The notes beneath the pieces were generated by a model. It saw only the letters and a program-made list of their open reading frames with translations. It ran no database searches and was not told the origin of the DNA. From JAKSCF01 sp028279945 (GTDB taxonomy: Bacteria > Bacillota > Clostridia > Peptostreptococcales > JAAYPU01), in NCBI GenBank assembly GCA_028279945.1, contig JANQMT010000130.1, positions 1 through 47,500 of the forward strand: 47,500 bases of DNA, given 5' to 3'. How positions within the stretch are numbered: the first letter of the stretch is position 1; each line of letters begins with the position of its first letter. This document shows positions 25,779 to 34,298 of the stretch, in pieces. The translations under genes were made by a program, and so were the position numbers.

Positions 25779-26038
25779 CAGCAAGACTGATAGATAACGT
25801 ATGGGCAACAAGAAAGGCTGAATCGCTTAATGGATTTAAGTTTATGCTGGCAGAAGTAATTGGTGGCGGCGCCGGTGAAGGACAGCGTATGATTGTTGTA
25901 GATAACATCAGTGCCGGTATTGGAGACAGAGTTATTGTCTGCACAGGTTCCTCCGCTCGTCGTATGCTCGGTGATGATAATATTCCGGTAGATGCAGTTG
26001 TTGTAGGAATTATAGATGAAGATTGCAATATTGGATAG
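25772..26038 (+). CDS. eutN: BMC-P (EutN/CcmL) pentameric vertex protein
   Basis: 88 residues, the only pentamer-type shell protein in the locus. MLTARLIDNVWATRKAESLNGFKFMLAEV and the VDNISAGIGDRVIVCTGSSAR segment are the two halves of the EutN/CcmL fold. Twelve pentamers close the vertices of the shell. Overlaps the end of the preceding gene. Confidence 0.95.
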   Translation: MLTARLIDNVWATRKAESLNGFKFMLAEVIGGGAGEGQRMIVVDNISAGIGDRVIVCTGSSARRMLGDDNIPVDAVVVGIIDEDCNIG

Positions 26039-26060
26039 ATAACGGATGATGGAGGTGCAA

Positions 26061-27389
26061 ATGGGTTTTCTTGATATGGTGAAAGAAGCCGGCATTATTG
26101 GTGCAGGCGGTGCAGGCTTTCCTACTCATGCAAAACTAGCATCAAAGGCAGACTACATACTCCTTAATGGAGCTGAATGTGAACCGCTTCTTAGAGTGGA
26201 TCAACAGCTCATGAGGCTGTTCCCGGACGAAATAATTGAAGGCTTTGCAATGGCGGGAAAACTGGTAAATGCAAAAAAAGCACTAATAGGCATTAAAAGC
26301 AAGCACAAAGAAGTAATTTCAATTCTGCATGAAAGAATGGATGCACTGAATGTAGGGGATTTCGTTGAAGTGAAAGAACTACGTGATGTGTACCCGGCAG
26401 GAGACGAACAGGTATTGGTATATGAGTTAACAGGAAGAGTTGTTCCCGAAGCAGGGATTCCAATTCAAGTTGGCTGTGTTGTCATAAACTCTGAGACAGC
26501 GCTTAATATTTTTCACGCTTCTCTGAGAAAGCCTGTTATAGAAACATTTATTACAATTGCGGGGGATGTTCCGAGTCCATTAACCGTAAAGGTTCCGGTT
26601 GGGACACCTATAATTGATATTCTGAAGCTGAGTGGTATAGAGCATTTTGATGATTATTCGGTTATTAATGGCGGACCAATGATGGGAACTGTTATGAATT
26701 GTTTAGATGGTTATATAACCAAAAAGCATAAAGGCTTTGTAATACTAAAGAAGGAACATCACTTAATTCGCAAAAAATCCCTTGGGATGGAACAGACGAG
26801 GAGAGTAAACAGAGCCTCATGTGAGCAGTGTCGTATGTGCACGGATATGTGTCCTCGATACCTCCTTGGTCATAACATGCAACCCCATAAAATGATGAGA
26901 ACTTTAAACTACTCATTGGCTGATACCGAACAACAAAAAATTTCATACCTTTGCAGTCAGTGTAATTTATGCGAATTGTTCTCATGCCCGGCGGGACTTT
27001 ATCCTAAGGCTGCAAATCTTTTTTTAAAACAGCAATTGATAGAACAAAACATCCGGTACCGGCCATCTAAAAAAGAGCTTGCTGCCCGTAAAATTCGTGA
27101 ATATCGTTTACTTCCAACTAAACGTCTTATTGCAAGATTAGGTTTGTACCATCTTGATAGGTCAGCCCCAATGACTGAAAAGGAACTAAAACCTGATTTG
27201 GTACATATAGCAACAAGTCAGCATGTAGGAGCACCTGCAATCCCTGTTGTTTCAGTTGGTGATAGAGTTGAGGCGGGGCAGATCATCGGTAAAATTCCTG
27301 ATGAGAGTTTAGGGGCGCCAATTCATGCAAGCATTTCCGGAACCGTTATAGCATGTGAAAATAGTTTTGTAGCTATAAGGAGGGACTGA
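26061..27389 (+). CDS. pduS: PduS-like RnfC-type flavin/Fe-S electron transfer protein
   Basis: About 442 residues. N-terminal RnfC-like FMN/NADH-binding region (GIIGAGGAGFPTHAK and LLNGAECEP), an SLBB-type middle part, then two 4Fe-4S motifs (Cys254/257/260/264 and Cys298/301/304/309) and a C-terminal lipoyl-like segment (VSVGDRVEAGQIIGKIP). PduS reduces cobalamin in the propanediol system and can bind the iron-sulfur shell protein PduT, which is encoded next. Here it probably moves electrons across the shell or regenerates NAD inside. Start ATG 26061 (GGAGG 5 bp upstream). Confidence 0.9.
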   Translation: MGFLDMVKEAGIIGAGGAGFPTHAKLASKADYILLNGAECEPLLRVDQQLMRLFPDEIIEGFAMAGKLVNAKKALIGIKSKHKEVISILHERMDALNVGDFVEVKELRDVYPAGDEQVLVYELTGRVVPEAGIPIQVGCVVINSETALNIFHASLRKPVIETFITIAGDVPSPLTVKVPVGTPIIDILKLSGIEHFDDYSVINGGPMMGTVMNCLDGYITKKHKGFVILKKEHHLIRKKSLGMEQTRRVNRASCEQCRMCTDMCPRYLLGHNMQPHKMMRTLNYSLADTEQQKISYLCSQCNLCELFSCPAGLYPKAANLFLKQQLIEQNIRYRPSKKELAARKIREYRLLPTKRLIARLGLYHLDRSAPMTEKELKPDLVHIATSQHVGAPAIPVVSVGDRVEAGQIIGKIPDESLGAPIHASISGTVIACENSFVAIRRD

Positions 27390-27390
27390 T

Positions 27391-27939
27391 ATGGCCAATG
27401 CAATCGGAATGGTTGAATTTACAAGTATTTCAAGAGGTATCTATGCGGCAGATCAGATGGTGAAAATTTCAGATGTGGAAATCGTAACAGCATCCTCTGC
27501 TTGTCCTGGAAAATACGTTGCTATTGTGCATGGCGATGTTGCAGCAGTTCAGGATTCAGTGGGCATAGGCGAAAGATTAGCTGAAGAATATCTGGTTGAT
27601 TCTATCGTTATACCCAATGTCAGTCCTGCAGTTTTTCCAGCCATTACAGGAGCAACCATGCCTGATCCAATACAGGCTTTAGGAATTATAGAATTTTTCT
27701 CACTGGCAACCATGATCATCGCTGCTGATGAAATACTGAAAGCTGCAAATTTACAACCTCTAGAGCTCAGGTTAGGAAACGGAATGGGTGGTAAAGCGTT
27801 CTTCACTTTTACCGGTGATGTAGCTGCAGTAGAAACAGGTATTGATATTGGGAAAGAAATTGCAAAAGAAAAAGGTCTGTTAGTTAACGCAGAGGTGATC
27901 CCTTCACCATCTGACAGACTATTACCAAGTTTGTTCTAA
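27391..27939 (+). CDS. pduT: BMC-T tandem-domain shell protein (PduT-like)
   Basis: 182 residues with two BMC domains (about 1-88 and 92-182). Cys38, in the SSACPGKY loop, matches the cysteine of PduT that holds a 4Fe-4S cluster at the pore of the trimer. The gene directly follows pduS with a 1-bp gap, supporting an electron path through the shell. Start ATG behind AAGGAGGGA. Confidence 0.93.
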   Translation: MANAIGMVEFTSISRGIYAADQMVKISDVEIVTASSACPGKYVAIVHGDVAAVQDSVGIGERLAEEYLVDSIVIPNVSPAVFPAITGATMPDPIQALGIIEFFSLATMIIAADEILKAANLQPLELRLGNGMGGKAFFTFTGDVAAVETGIDIGKEIAKEKGLLVNAEVIPSPSDRLLPSLF

Positions 27940-28001
27940 TCTACTTTAAATAGAAAATAAATGGTTAATTTTGTCATTAAATAATGAAAGGGGGTGAAGG
28001 T

Positions 28002-28631
28002 ATGAAAAAATTGGTTTGTGCTGAAGATGTTGAGGCTTTGAAAAAGCAAGGAAAGAAAGTGTTCTATATTGAGGACAATACAATTATTACGCCGTCAGCT
28101 AAAGATATCGCAAAAGCCTGCGGAATAGAGTTTTCTGTTAAATCGGATAATTGCAGTGAAAATCATGACATGACAAAAGCTTGTGATAGCGGAATCGACA
28201 GCGATATGATCTATAAAGCGCTTAAGGCAATGATGGAAAAAGGCCTTTTAAAAGGAGTATTTGAATCTGTTGCTGATGCACCTTATATGGCTGAAAAAGA
28301 CAGTTGCGGATTGAAGATAGTCCGCGGGAATTCAGTAAAATATGAAATGCTTGATACAGGAAACCCTTCCGATAAAGTATTTTATCAGGAAATTATGAAT
28401 GCCGATGATGGTTGTTCAATGAATGCAGGATTTATTACAATTGAAGGTTGTACCTTCGATTGGGATGTAGCTTGTGAAGAACTTTACCACATTGTGGAAG
28501 GTACATTGACCGTAACAGTGGATGGAAAGGCATATACTGTAAATCCTGGTGACTCAGTATTCTTCCCTAAAGGCGTTAAAGTATCATTTGGCTCACCTAA
28601 TAAGATGAAAGCATTTTATGCTACTTATTAG
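28002..28631 (+). CDS. eutQ: EutQ-type cupin acetate kinase
   Basis: About 209 residues. N-terminal KKLVCAEDVEALKKQGKKVFYIEDNTIITPSAKDIAKACGI, as in EutQ proteins, and a C-terminal cupin (EELYHIVEGTLTVTVDGKAYTVNPGDSVFFPKG). EutQ can substitute for acetate kinase, making ATP from acetyl-phosphate, which fits the PduL encoded further down. Start ATG 28002 with GGGGTG just upstream; the in-frame ATG at 27984 precedes this site. Confidence 0.9.
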   Translation: MKKLVCAEDVEALKKQGKKVFYIEDNTIITPSAKDIAKACGIEFSVKSDNCSENHDMTKACDSGIDSDMIYKALKAMMEKGLLKGVFESVADAPYMAEKDSCGLKIVRGNSVKYEMLDTGNPSDKVFYQEIMNADDGCSMNAGFITIEGCTFDWDVACEELYHIVEGTLTVTVDGKAYTVNPGDSVFFPKGVKVSFGSPNKMKAFYATY

Positions 28632-28661
28632 ATGGCTGTTAGGTCATAAAGGAGGTAAAAA

Positions 28662-29399
28662 ATGCAAGCACTTGGCTTAATCGAAACAAGAGGTCTCATT
28701 GCGGCTGTTGAGAGTGCTGATGCCATGCTCAAAGCAGCAAATGTCAGACTCGTAGAAAAAACACTTGTAGGTGGAGGACTTGTTTCGATTGCTGTAACTG
28801 GTGATGTAGGTGCGGTTAAAGCAGCTGTAGAAGCTGGTGAGGCAGCAGTTAAACAATTAAATAGCGCATTACTGATTTCGCAACATGTTATTCCCCGTCC
28901 ACACCAAGAATTGGAAGACGTGATGGTAACAGTAACATCCCTAAAAAATATTGAAATACCAACTGTTACGTCGGAAAAAGCAGAACCTGATAAAGAAGAT
29001 GATGCAGAAGGCACTGTAGTGAATCATTATGATCTTAATGAAGATACCGTAGAAAATGCTGTGGATTCAAGAGATGAAATATCAGAGGAACCCGTAGAAT
29101 CCGGAGAAGAAATAGTAGATAACCCTATTGACTCTAAGGAGGAGATGGTAGAGAATCCTGTTAATCCCAAAGAAGATATAGTCGAGAACCTAGGCGAGCT
29201 GAATAAAGCAGCTGTGGATAAGATGATACCGGAATATGGCTTGGAAGGAACTATTGTAAAATTAAACAAGCTAAAAGTGGTAAAACTTAGAAACCTAGCT
29301 CGTGAATATAAAGAATTTGGAATTTCAGGAAGACAAGTTTCAAAAGCAAATAAGCAAAAACTGATAGAAGGGTTTAGACAATACTACGGTGAAGATTAA
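28662..29399 (+). CDS. BMC-H shell protein with acidic repeat linker and C-terminal SAP/Rho-N-like domain
   Basis: 245 residues, more than twice a normal hexamer subunit. Residues 1-90 form a standard BMC domain (ALGLIETRGLIAAVESADAML ... GGGLVSIAVTGDVGAVKAA). Residues 100-190 are a Glu/Asp-rich linker with about four 11-residue repeats of the pattern [IM]V-[ED]-NP-[VI]-[DN]-S-K-E-E. Residues 195-243 form a basic helical segment (IVKLNKLKVVKLRNLAREY, then GFRQYY), reminiscent of SAP/Rho-N or PduK/EutK-type tails. Such tails can bind nucleic acid or cargo (inference). Good AAAGGAGG site. Confidence 0.9.
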   Translation: MQALGLIETRGLIAAVESADAMLKAANVRLVEKTLVGGGLVSIAVTGDVGAVKAAVEAGEAAVKQLNSALLISQHVIPRPHQELEDVMVTVTSLKNIEIPTVTSEKAEPDKEDDAEGTVVNHYDLNEDTVENAVDSRDEISEEPVESGEEIVDNPIDSKEEMVENPVNPKEDIVENLGELNKAAVDKMIPEYGLEGTIVKLNKLKVVKLRNLAREYKEFGISGRQVSKANKQKLIEGFRQYYGED

Positions 29400-29452
29400 A
29401 GAAGTGATAACAACTATAAAATTATAAAAAATAGGAAGGGAGGCGTTATAAC

Positions 29453-30973
29453 TTGGAGAATTTTGATAAAGATTTACGCTCTATTCAAGACGCAAGAGAT
29501 CTGGCAAGCTTAGCTAAAACTGCGGCTAATCAAGTTGCAAGCTACTCTGAAGACCAAATTGATAAAATCTTATGCAACATGGTTAGAGCAGCTAGGGAAA
29601 ATGCAGTGAGATTAGCTGAGATGGCTGTTGAAGAAACAGGTTTTGGTAAAGTTGAGGATAAGACTTATAAAAATCATATTGCTTCTGTTATCTTGTACGA
29701 TGCCATCAAAGATATGAAAACCAGCGGCGTGATCAAAGAAGATGTTGATGCAAAAGTAATTGACATTGCAGAGCCGGTGGGTCTAATTATGGGTATTGTA
29801 CCTTCTACAAATCCAACCTCCACTACAATTTTTAAATCAATCATTGCAATTAAATCACGCAATGCGATTGTATTTTCGCCGCATCCTTCTGCTGCAAAAT
29901 GCACTATGGAGGCAGCCAGAATAATGCATAAGGCAGCGGTAGCTGCAGGTGCTCCGGCTAATATTATCGGCTGCATTTCAATGCCTACACTAGATGCAAC
30001 CAATACGTTAATGGAAAGTAAAAAAGTTAACATGATCATTGCAACTGGAGGACCTGGAATGGTAAAGGCCTCATACAGTGCAGGCAAACCTGCTTTAGGT
30101 GTTGGCGCAGGTAATTGTCCGGCTTATATTGAGAGAACTGCAAATGTTCAAAAAGCTGTTGATAATATTTTAGCCAGCAAGACTTTTGATTATGGAACAA
30201 TTTGTGCATCTGAACAATCTGTTATTGTTGAAGAATGCAGCCGAGATCAGGTGGAGGCTGAATTCAAAGCCCAAGGCGGCTATTTTATGAGTGCAGAAGA
30301 AACTGCAAAAGTTTGTGCTTTATTATTTAAAAACGGGCATGCAATGAATGCCAAGTTTGTAGGAAGATCACCACAAGTTATTGCAAGTGCTGCAGGATTT
30401 TCAATTCCAGAGGGAACTAAAGTCCTGATAGGTGAACAGCAAGGCGTTGGGTCTGAATATCCGCTGTCTTACGAAAAGCTCACATCCGTACTGGCTTTTT
30501 ATACGGTAAAAGATTGGCAAGAAGCATGTGAACTGTGCATTAAGCTGCTTCAAAACGGTATTGGACATAGTATGAGCATTCATACAGAAGATAATGAAAT
30601 GGTGATGAAGTTTGCTGCAAAACCATCTTCACGTATATTGGTTAACACTGGCAGTACACAAGGTGCTGTTGGTGCAACTACCGGACTCATGCCTTCATTT
30701 ACACTAGGATGTGGAACCTGGGGCGGAAGCTCTGTTTCTGAAAATGTTAGTCCCATTCATCTGATTAATATTAAAAGAGTGGCTTACGGCACTAAGGATT
30801 CCAGTACGGTAGCTGAAAATGATCCAACTTTCAATTATCCTGAACTATCTAATGGCAGTGTAGGAAACAGCTGTCGTAACATTGCTTCATCTGCATCGAA
30901 CAATAGCAGTAATAATGAACCGTTGCTAAAGTTGATCAACGGCATTATAGAAGCAATGAAGGAGGCCCAATAA
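29453..30973 (+). CDS. CoA-acylating acetaldehyde dehydrogenase (CutF/EutE type)
   Basis: 506 residues. It converts acetaldehyde, CoA and NAD to acetyl-CoA. The catalytic loop KTFDYGTICASEQSV puts the nucleophile at Cys251, and the nucleotide-binding VPSTNPTSTTIFKSIIAIKSRNAIVFSPHPSA is intact. The C-terminus, after a Ser/Asn-rich linker (SSASNNSSNNEP), is the amphipathic LLKLINGIIEAMKEAQ, a typical encapsulation peptide. TTG start 9 bp after GGGAGG. It shares one base (TAATG) with the next gene. This is the working partner of the Cys-less homologue at 17801. Confidence 0.95.
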   Translation: MENFDKDLRSIQDARDLASLAKTAANQVASYSEDQIDKILCNMVRAARENAVRLAEMAVEETGFGKVEDKTYKNHIASVILYDAIKDMKTSGVIKEDVDAKVIDIAEPVGLIMGIVPSTNPTSTTIFKSIIAIKSRNAIVFSPHPSAAKCTMEAARIMHKAAVAAGAPANIIGCISMPTLDATNTLMESKKVNMIIATGGPGMVKASYSAGKPALGVGAGNCPAYIERTANVQKAVDNILASKTFDYGTICASEQSVIVEECSRDQVEAEFKAQGGYFMSAEETAKVCALLFKNGHAMNAKFVGRSPQVIASAAGFSIPEGTKVLIGEQQGVGSEYPLSYEKLTSVLAFYTVKDWQEACELCIKLLQNGIGHSMSIHTEDNEMVMKFAAKPSSRILVNTGSTQGAVGATTGLMPSFTLGCGTWGGSSVSENVSPIHLINIKRVAYGTKDSSTVAENDPTFNYPELSNGSVGNSCRNIASSASNNSSNNEPLLKLINGIIEAMKEAQ

Positions 30974-31623
30974 TGGACAAAGTTGAAAGCGTGTTGAAAC
31001 TGTTGTTGGAGGCTGTTGAAGCAAATTTGAATTCCACAGAAATAGAAGATGATGCTTCTGAGATACCCGTAGGGGTTTCCAATCGACACCTTCACCTTTC
31101 ACAGGCAGATATGGACATTTTGTTTGGCGAAGGATATCAGCTGACTAAGATGAAAGACTTATCACAGCCGGGACAATATGCTTGCAAGGAAACCGTAACC
31201 ATATGTGGTCCAAAAGGTGCCATTGAAAAAGTTCGAATTCTTGGTCCGGTACGCAGTAAGACACAGGTAGAAATTCTAGCAGGCGACGGCTTCAAGCTTG
31301 GTATCGTATCACAAACAAGACTGTCAGGTGATTTGCAGGGGACACCAGGGGTTGCAATAATAGGTCAAAAGGGATCTGTACAGACAACAGAGGGTCTGAT
31401 TATTGCACAAAGGCATATTCATATGACACCACAAGATGCGCAGCGTTTAGGTGTCTATGATGGACAAATAGTTTCTATTCAAGTTAATGGTGAGCGCGGC
31501 GGTGTTTATAACAATGTTGCCGTTAGGGCTAATGATGCATCTGCTCTTGAGTGTCATATCGATACAGAAGAAGCAAATGCTATGAATATTAATTCGTTAT
31601 CAAAAATTAGTATAATAAAATAA
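30973..31623 (+). CDS. pduL: PduL-type phosphate acyltransferase
   Basis: 216 residues. It turns acetyl-CoA into acetyl-phosphate and recycles CoA inside the compartment. The metal-binding histidines lie in VSNRHLHLS (His39, His41) and AQRHIHMTP (His148, His150), the PduL signature, and the family's two beta-barrel halves are present. The first 20 residues (MDKVESVLKLLLEAVEANLN) form an encapsulation helix. Translationally coupled to the dehydrogenase by TAATG. Confidence 0.95.
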   Translation: MDKVESVLKLLLEAVEANLNSTEIEDDASEIPVGVSNRHLHLSQADMDILFGEGYQLTKMKDLSQPGQYACKETVTICGPKGAIEKVRILGPVRSKTQVEILAGDGFKLGIVSQTRLSGDLQGTPGVAIIGQKGSVQTTEGLIIAQRHIHMTPQDAQRLGVYDGQIVSIQVNGERGGVYNNVAVRANDASALECHIDTEEANAMNINSLSKISIIK

Positions 31624-31643
31624 ATTCTTAGGAGGACTTAAAA

Positions 31644-31940
31644 ATGAAATTTGATGCATTAGGAATGATCGAAACAAAAGGTTTAGTTGGCTCAATAGAA
31701 GCTGCAGACGCAATGGTTAAGGCTGCAAATGTTTACCTAATTGGTAAAGAGCATGTTGGTGGTGGATTAGTAACCGTAATGGTAAGAGGTGACGTAGGTG
31801 CGGTTAAGGCTGCTACGGATGCCGGTGCTGCTGCTGCTCAACGCGTTGGAGAACTGATCTCAGTTCACGTTATCCCTCGTCCACATGCTGAAGTTGAAGG
31901 CATTATGCCAAAGGGTGCTGCTAAAGAAACTGAAAAATAA
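31644..31940 (+). CDS. BMC-H shell protein, last gene of the operon
   Basis: 98 residues, the most canonical shell hexamer here: ALGMIETKGLVGSIEAADAMVKAANVYLIG, pore loop HVGGGLV, GDVGAVKAATDAGAAAA. Strong TAGGAGG site 20 bp after pduL. Probably the major facet protein of this shell. Confidence 0.95.
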   Translation: MKFDALGMIETKGLVGSIEAADAMVKAANVYLIGKEHVGGGLVTVMVRGDVGAVKAATDAGAAAAQRVGELISVHVIPRPHAEVEGIMPKGAAKETEK

Positions 31941-31951
31941 TGAATAGAATG

Positions 31952-31986
31952 AAAACAGACACGTGAGACAACGTGTCTGTTTTTTT
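31952..31986 (+). terminator. Terminator of the choline microcompartment operon
   Basis: AAAACAGACACGT (31952-31964) pairs with ACGTGTCTGTTTT (31971-31983), a perfect 13-bp stem with a 6-nt loop and a T run. It is nearly symmetric and may also serve the convergent two-component genes. Confidence 0.93.
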
Positions 31987-31988
31987 AT

Positions 31989-32768
31989 CTAACAAATTGA
32001 ATCCTTTAATTTGGATGCGTAGGCATATTTTCTATAAGATTGAGGCGTCATATTCTTCTGAGCGCAGAATACTCGATTGAAATATGACGGGTCGGAGAAC
32101 CCACATTCTATTGAAATCCTGTAAGCAGGATAATTGGTTGTTTCTAACAATTTGCACGCATGCTGGATTTTAAGATTCATGACGTATTCTGTAAAGGTTA
32201 CGCCCATCTCTTTTTTAAAAACATGACTGAAATATTTAGGATTTATAAATACTTTGGATGCAACCATTCCTAAGGTCAATTTTTCTTTGAAATGTTCTTG
32301 AATATATTTTAATGATTCCTGGATAAAATATTGACGGTCTTCCTTAGGTTCTATGAATGTTACTTCAGCCTTTTCTTCAATTGGCATATTGGCCTGGGCA
32401 ACCGAATTCAACATTTTTCTAAAAATCTCTTTAAAATCGTTAGGCTTAATGGGTTTTAAAAGATATTCAAAAACCCGAAGACTGATTGCTTTCTGTGCAT
32501 AGGAAAAATCTGAATAGGCGGACAAAACAGTGATGCATGCATCGGATAAAAACTTTCTGGTTTCTTCAATAGCCGTTAGACCATCCATTTCAGGAATCAG
32601 CACATCCATTATGATAATATCCGGTCGATGCTGCTTGGCCAGCTTAACGGCCTGAATTCCGCTTTCACAAGTTAATAAAGTGTCTTCCGGACAAAGTTCA
32701 TCTTGTACGATTGTCCTGAGGAATTCTTGTTCAAGCATTTCATCTTCTACGATCAAGACTGTGCACAT
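31989..32768 (-). CDS. AraC-type response regulator
   Basis: 259 residues. N-terminal receiver with acidic pocket (VEDE), phospho-acceptor Asp55 in IIIMDVLIPEMDG and LLKPI lysine, then a C-terminal AraC double helix-turn-helix (about 155-255: LTLGMVASKVFINPKYFSHVFKKEMGVTFTEYV ... ISIECGFSDPSYFNRVFCAQKNMTPQSYRKY). It pairs with the kinase encoded 5 bp upstream. It runs convergently to the microcompartment operon and probably activates it (inference). Confidence 0.93.
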   Translation of the reverse strand: MCTVLIVEDEMLEQEFLRTIVQDELCPEDTLLTCESGIQAVKLAKQHRPDIIIMDVLIPEMDGLTAIEETRKFLSDACITVLSAYSDFSYAQKAISLRVFEYLLKPIKPNDFKEIFRKMLNSVAQANMPIEEKAEVTFIEPKEDRQYFIQESLKYIQEHFKEKLTLGMVASKVFINPKYFSHVFKKEMGVTFTEYVMNLKIQHACKLLETTNYPAYRISIECGFSDPSYFNRVFCAQKNMTPQSYRKYAYASKLKDSIC

Positions 32769-32773
32769 CGCTA

Positions 32774-33967
32774 TTACCTCCCCATAGGCTGGGTGGGAAT
32801 CGTAATGGTTACGGTACTTCCGCTGAAGTCAGATTTTACGATGTCCAATCCATATTGTTCACCGTAATGTCGCTTTAAACGTTTGTCCGTACTTCGAAAC
32901 CCTAAACCCGAGTTGTTTTCAGAATGTTGTATGTTTTCCAAAACGTCTTTTGGGAAACCGGTCCCATTATCCATAATGGAAATAACAATTTTTTTTCCAT
33001 ATTTCTCTGCGAAAATACTGATTTTGCCGCCATCTCGTTTTGGCGTGATGCCATGAATAAGAGCGTTTTCAACTATAGGCTGGATGACCATGTTGGTTAT
33101 TCTGTAAGACTTAATATCATCCGATACGTCAATGTCATAATCTAGACGATTTTTAAATCTTACTTTATGGATATACAGATATTTCTCAATATTATCTATT
33201 TCAGAGCCAATGGTGTGAAGCTGATCTTCTTGTTTTAAGTTATATCGCAGCAAATCAGAAAGGCAATAGATCAATTCCTCTGTTGTATGGGAATGTTCAA
33301 AATAGGCAATGCGTGCGATACAGTTTAAGGTATTAAACAAAAAATGTGGATTGATTACCAAAGACATGTTTTTAGCTTCCAGGTCGATGATTTTTTTCTC
33401 CAGTATTTCTTTTTCAATAGACAGCCTTGCTGCATTTGGATCTTCTTGGCTAAGCGTTTCTGATAAGTCAAGAGAAATATTCTTAGCAATATGGCTGCAC
33501 AACTGCTCATGTATTTTAATTTTATTTGATTCTACGATTTTAAGAGAAGATATGGATTTTGCAATAAACTCCAATTCACGACTTTTATCAATTTTGAGGG
33601 AATGAGCATCTATCATGTACTTTTGATATTCGGTATCCTGTGAGTATACACGCATACCGGCTATGTATCCCAAGGTCTCATCATGCACCGTAATGGGCAA
33701 AAGAATGTTTTCAAGGCCATATTGGCAAACAAAAGTTCCTTCCTCCCCCGATTTAAATCGAGATAGGTAGTCGGGGCATACCCGATTTTCCCTTTCTTGA
33801 CATACATGGGTACAAAAATCAGGGGATGGAATAAATTCGAGAAAAATATTACCCCCTGGATCTATCAAAAATAGGGAAATATTATCGGATAATGATAAAA
33901 TACCACTATAACGGGAATATAAATTGGAAGCTATTAATTTTTTAAGCGGATTATAGGTTTTATTCAT
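32774..33967 (-). CDS. Histidine kinase with PocR-type sensor domain
   Basis: 397 residues, apparently soluble (no clear membrane segment). The N-terminus resembles the PocR ligand-binding domain, with Cys52, Cys56, Cys64 and Cys81 (CTHVC, C, CQYG) and IAGMRVYSQ at its end. A LytS/YesM-type kinase core follows: H-box LVINPHFLFNTLNCIARIAYF with His208, N-box VIQPIVENALIHG, G-box DNGTGFP. PocR domains bind small diol- or amine-like compounds, so choline, trimethylamine or acetaldehyde are reasonable signals. In one operon with the downstream response regulator. Confidence 0.9.
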   Translation of the reverse strand: MNKTYNPLKKLIASNLYSRYSGILSLSDNISLFLIDPGGNIFLEFIPSPDFCTHVCQERENRVCPDYLSRFKSGEEGTFVCQYGLENILLPITVHDETLGYIAGMRVYSQDTEYQKYMIDAHSLKIDKSRELEFIAKSISSLKIVESNKIKIHEQLCSHIAKNISLDLSETLSQEDPNAARLSIEKEILEKKIIDLEAKNMSLVINPHFLFNTLNCIARIAYFEHSHTTEELIYCLSDLLRYNLKQEDQLHTIGSEIDNIEKYLYIHKVRFKNRLDYDIDVSDDIKSYRITNMVIQPIVENALIHGITPKRDGGKISIFAEKYGKKIVISIMDNGTGFPKDVLENIQHSENNSGLGFRSTDKRLKRHYGEQYGLDIVKSDFSGSTVTITIPTQPMGR

Positions 33968-34298
33968 GCTTTCAGTACACCTTTTTCAGCTATATAATTT
34001 AATAAAATAAAGAAAAATTATTGAGTTGTCGACTGTCAAGCCCCTTAAAAATCAGCTAATATTTCATTTAATTGTAATATATTATGGTATAAAAGTAAAC
34101 AGCTTGTCTTGTGTTATTGGGCTGTTTTGAGCAGACAAGATTCCTTTTATTCCAACGTAAGAGCCCAAGTCAGTAGTCCAATTTCTGGATTGCTGAATAA
34201 GTGAATGATCGTTAAATGATAGGTGTCAAATTCAAAGCCCCGTTCAGTACGTTCTGAGCGAGGCTAGAGTAAAGGTTTTTGTTGTTTCAGACGTTTTT
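33968..34298. other. Gap between kinase and alcohol dehydrogenase genes
   Basis: About 330 bp without a gene. It contains the kinase promoter/leader region (minus strand), an inverted repeat CTTGTCT/AGACAAG (34103-34109 and 34133-34139), and a GC-richer hairpin at 34237-34264 that can end the alcohol dehydrogenase transcript. Nothing else stands out. Confidence 0.5.
34237..34264 (-). terminator. Possible terminator of the alcohol dehydrogenase gene
   Basis: On the minus strand CGCTCAG pairs with CTGAACG (one G-T) extended by GCC/GGC around a 6-nt loop, then a weak CTTTG tail. Stem is good, T run poor. Confidence 0.45.
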
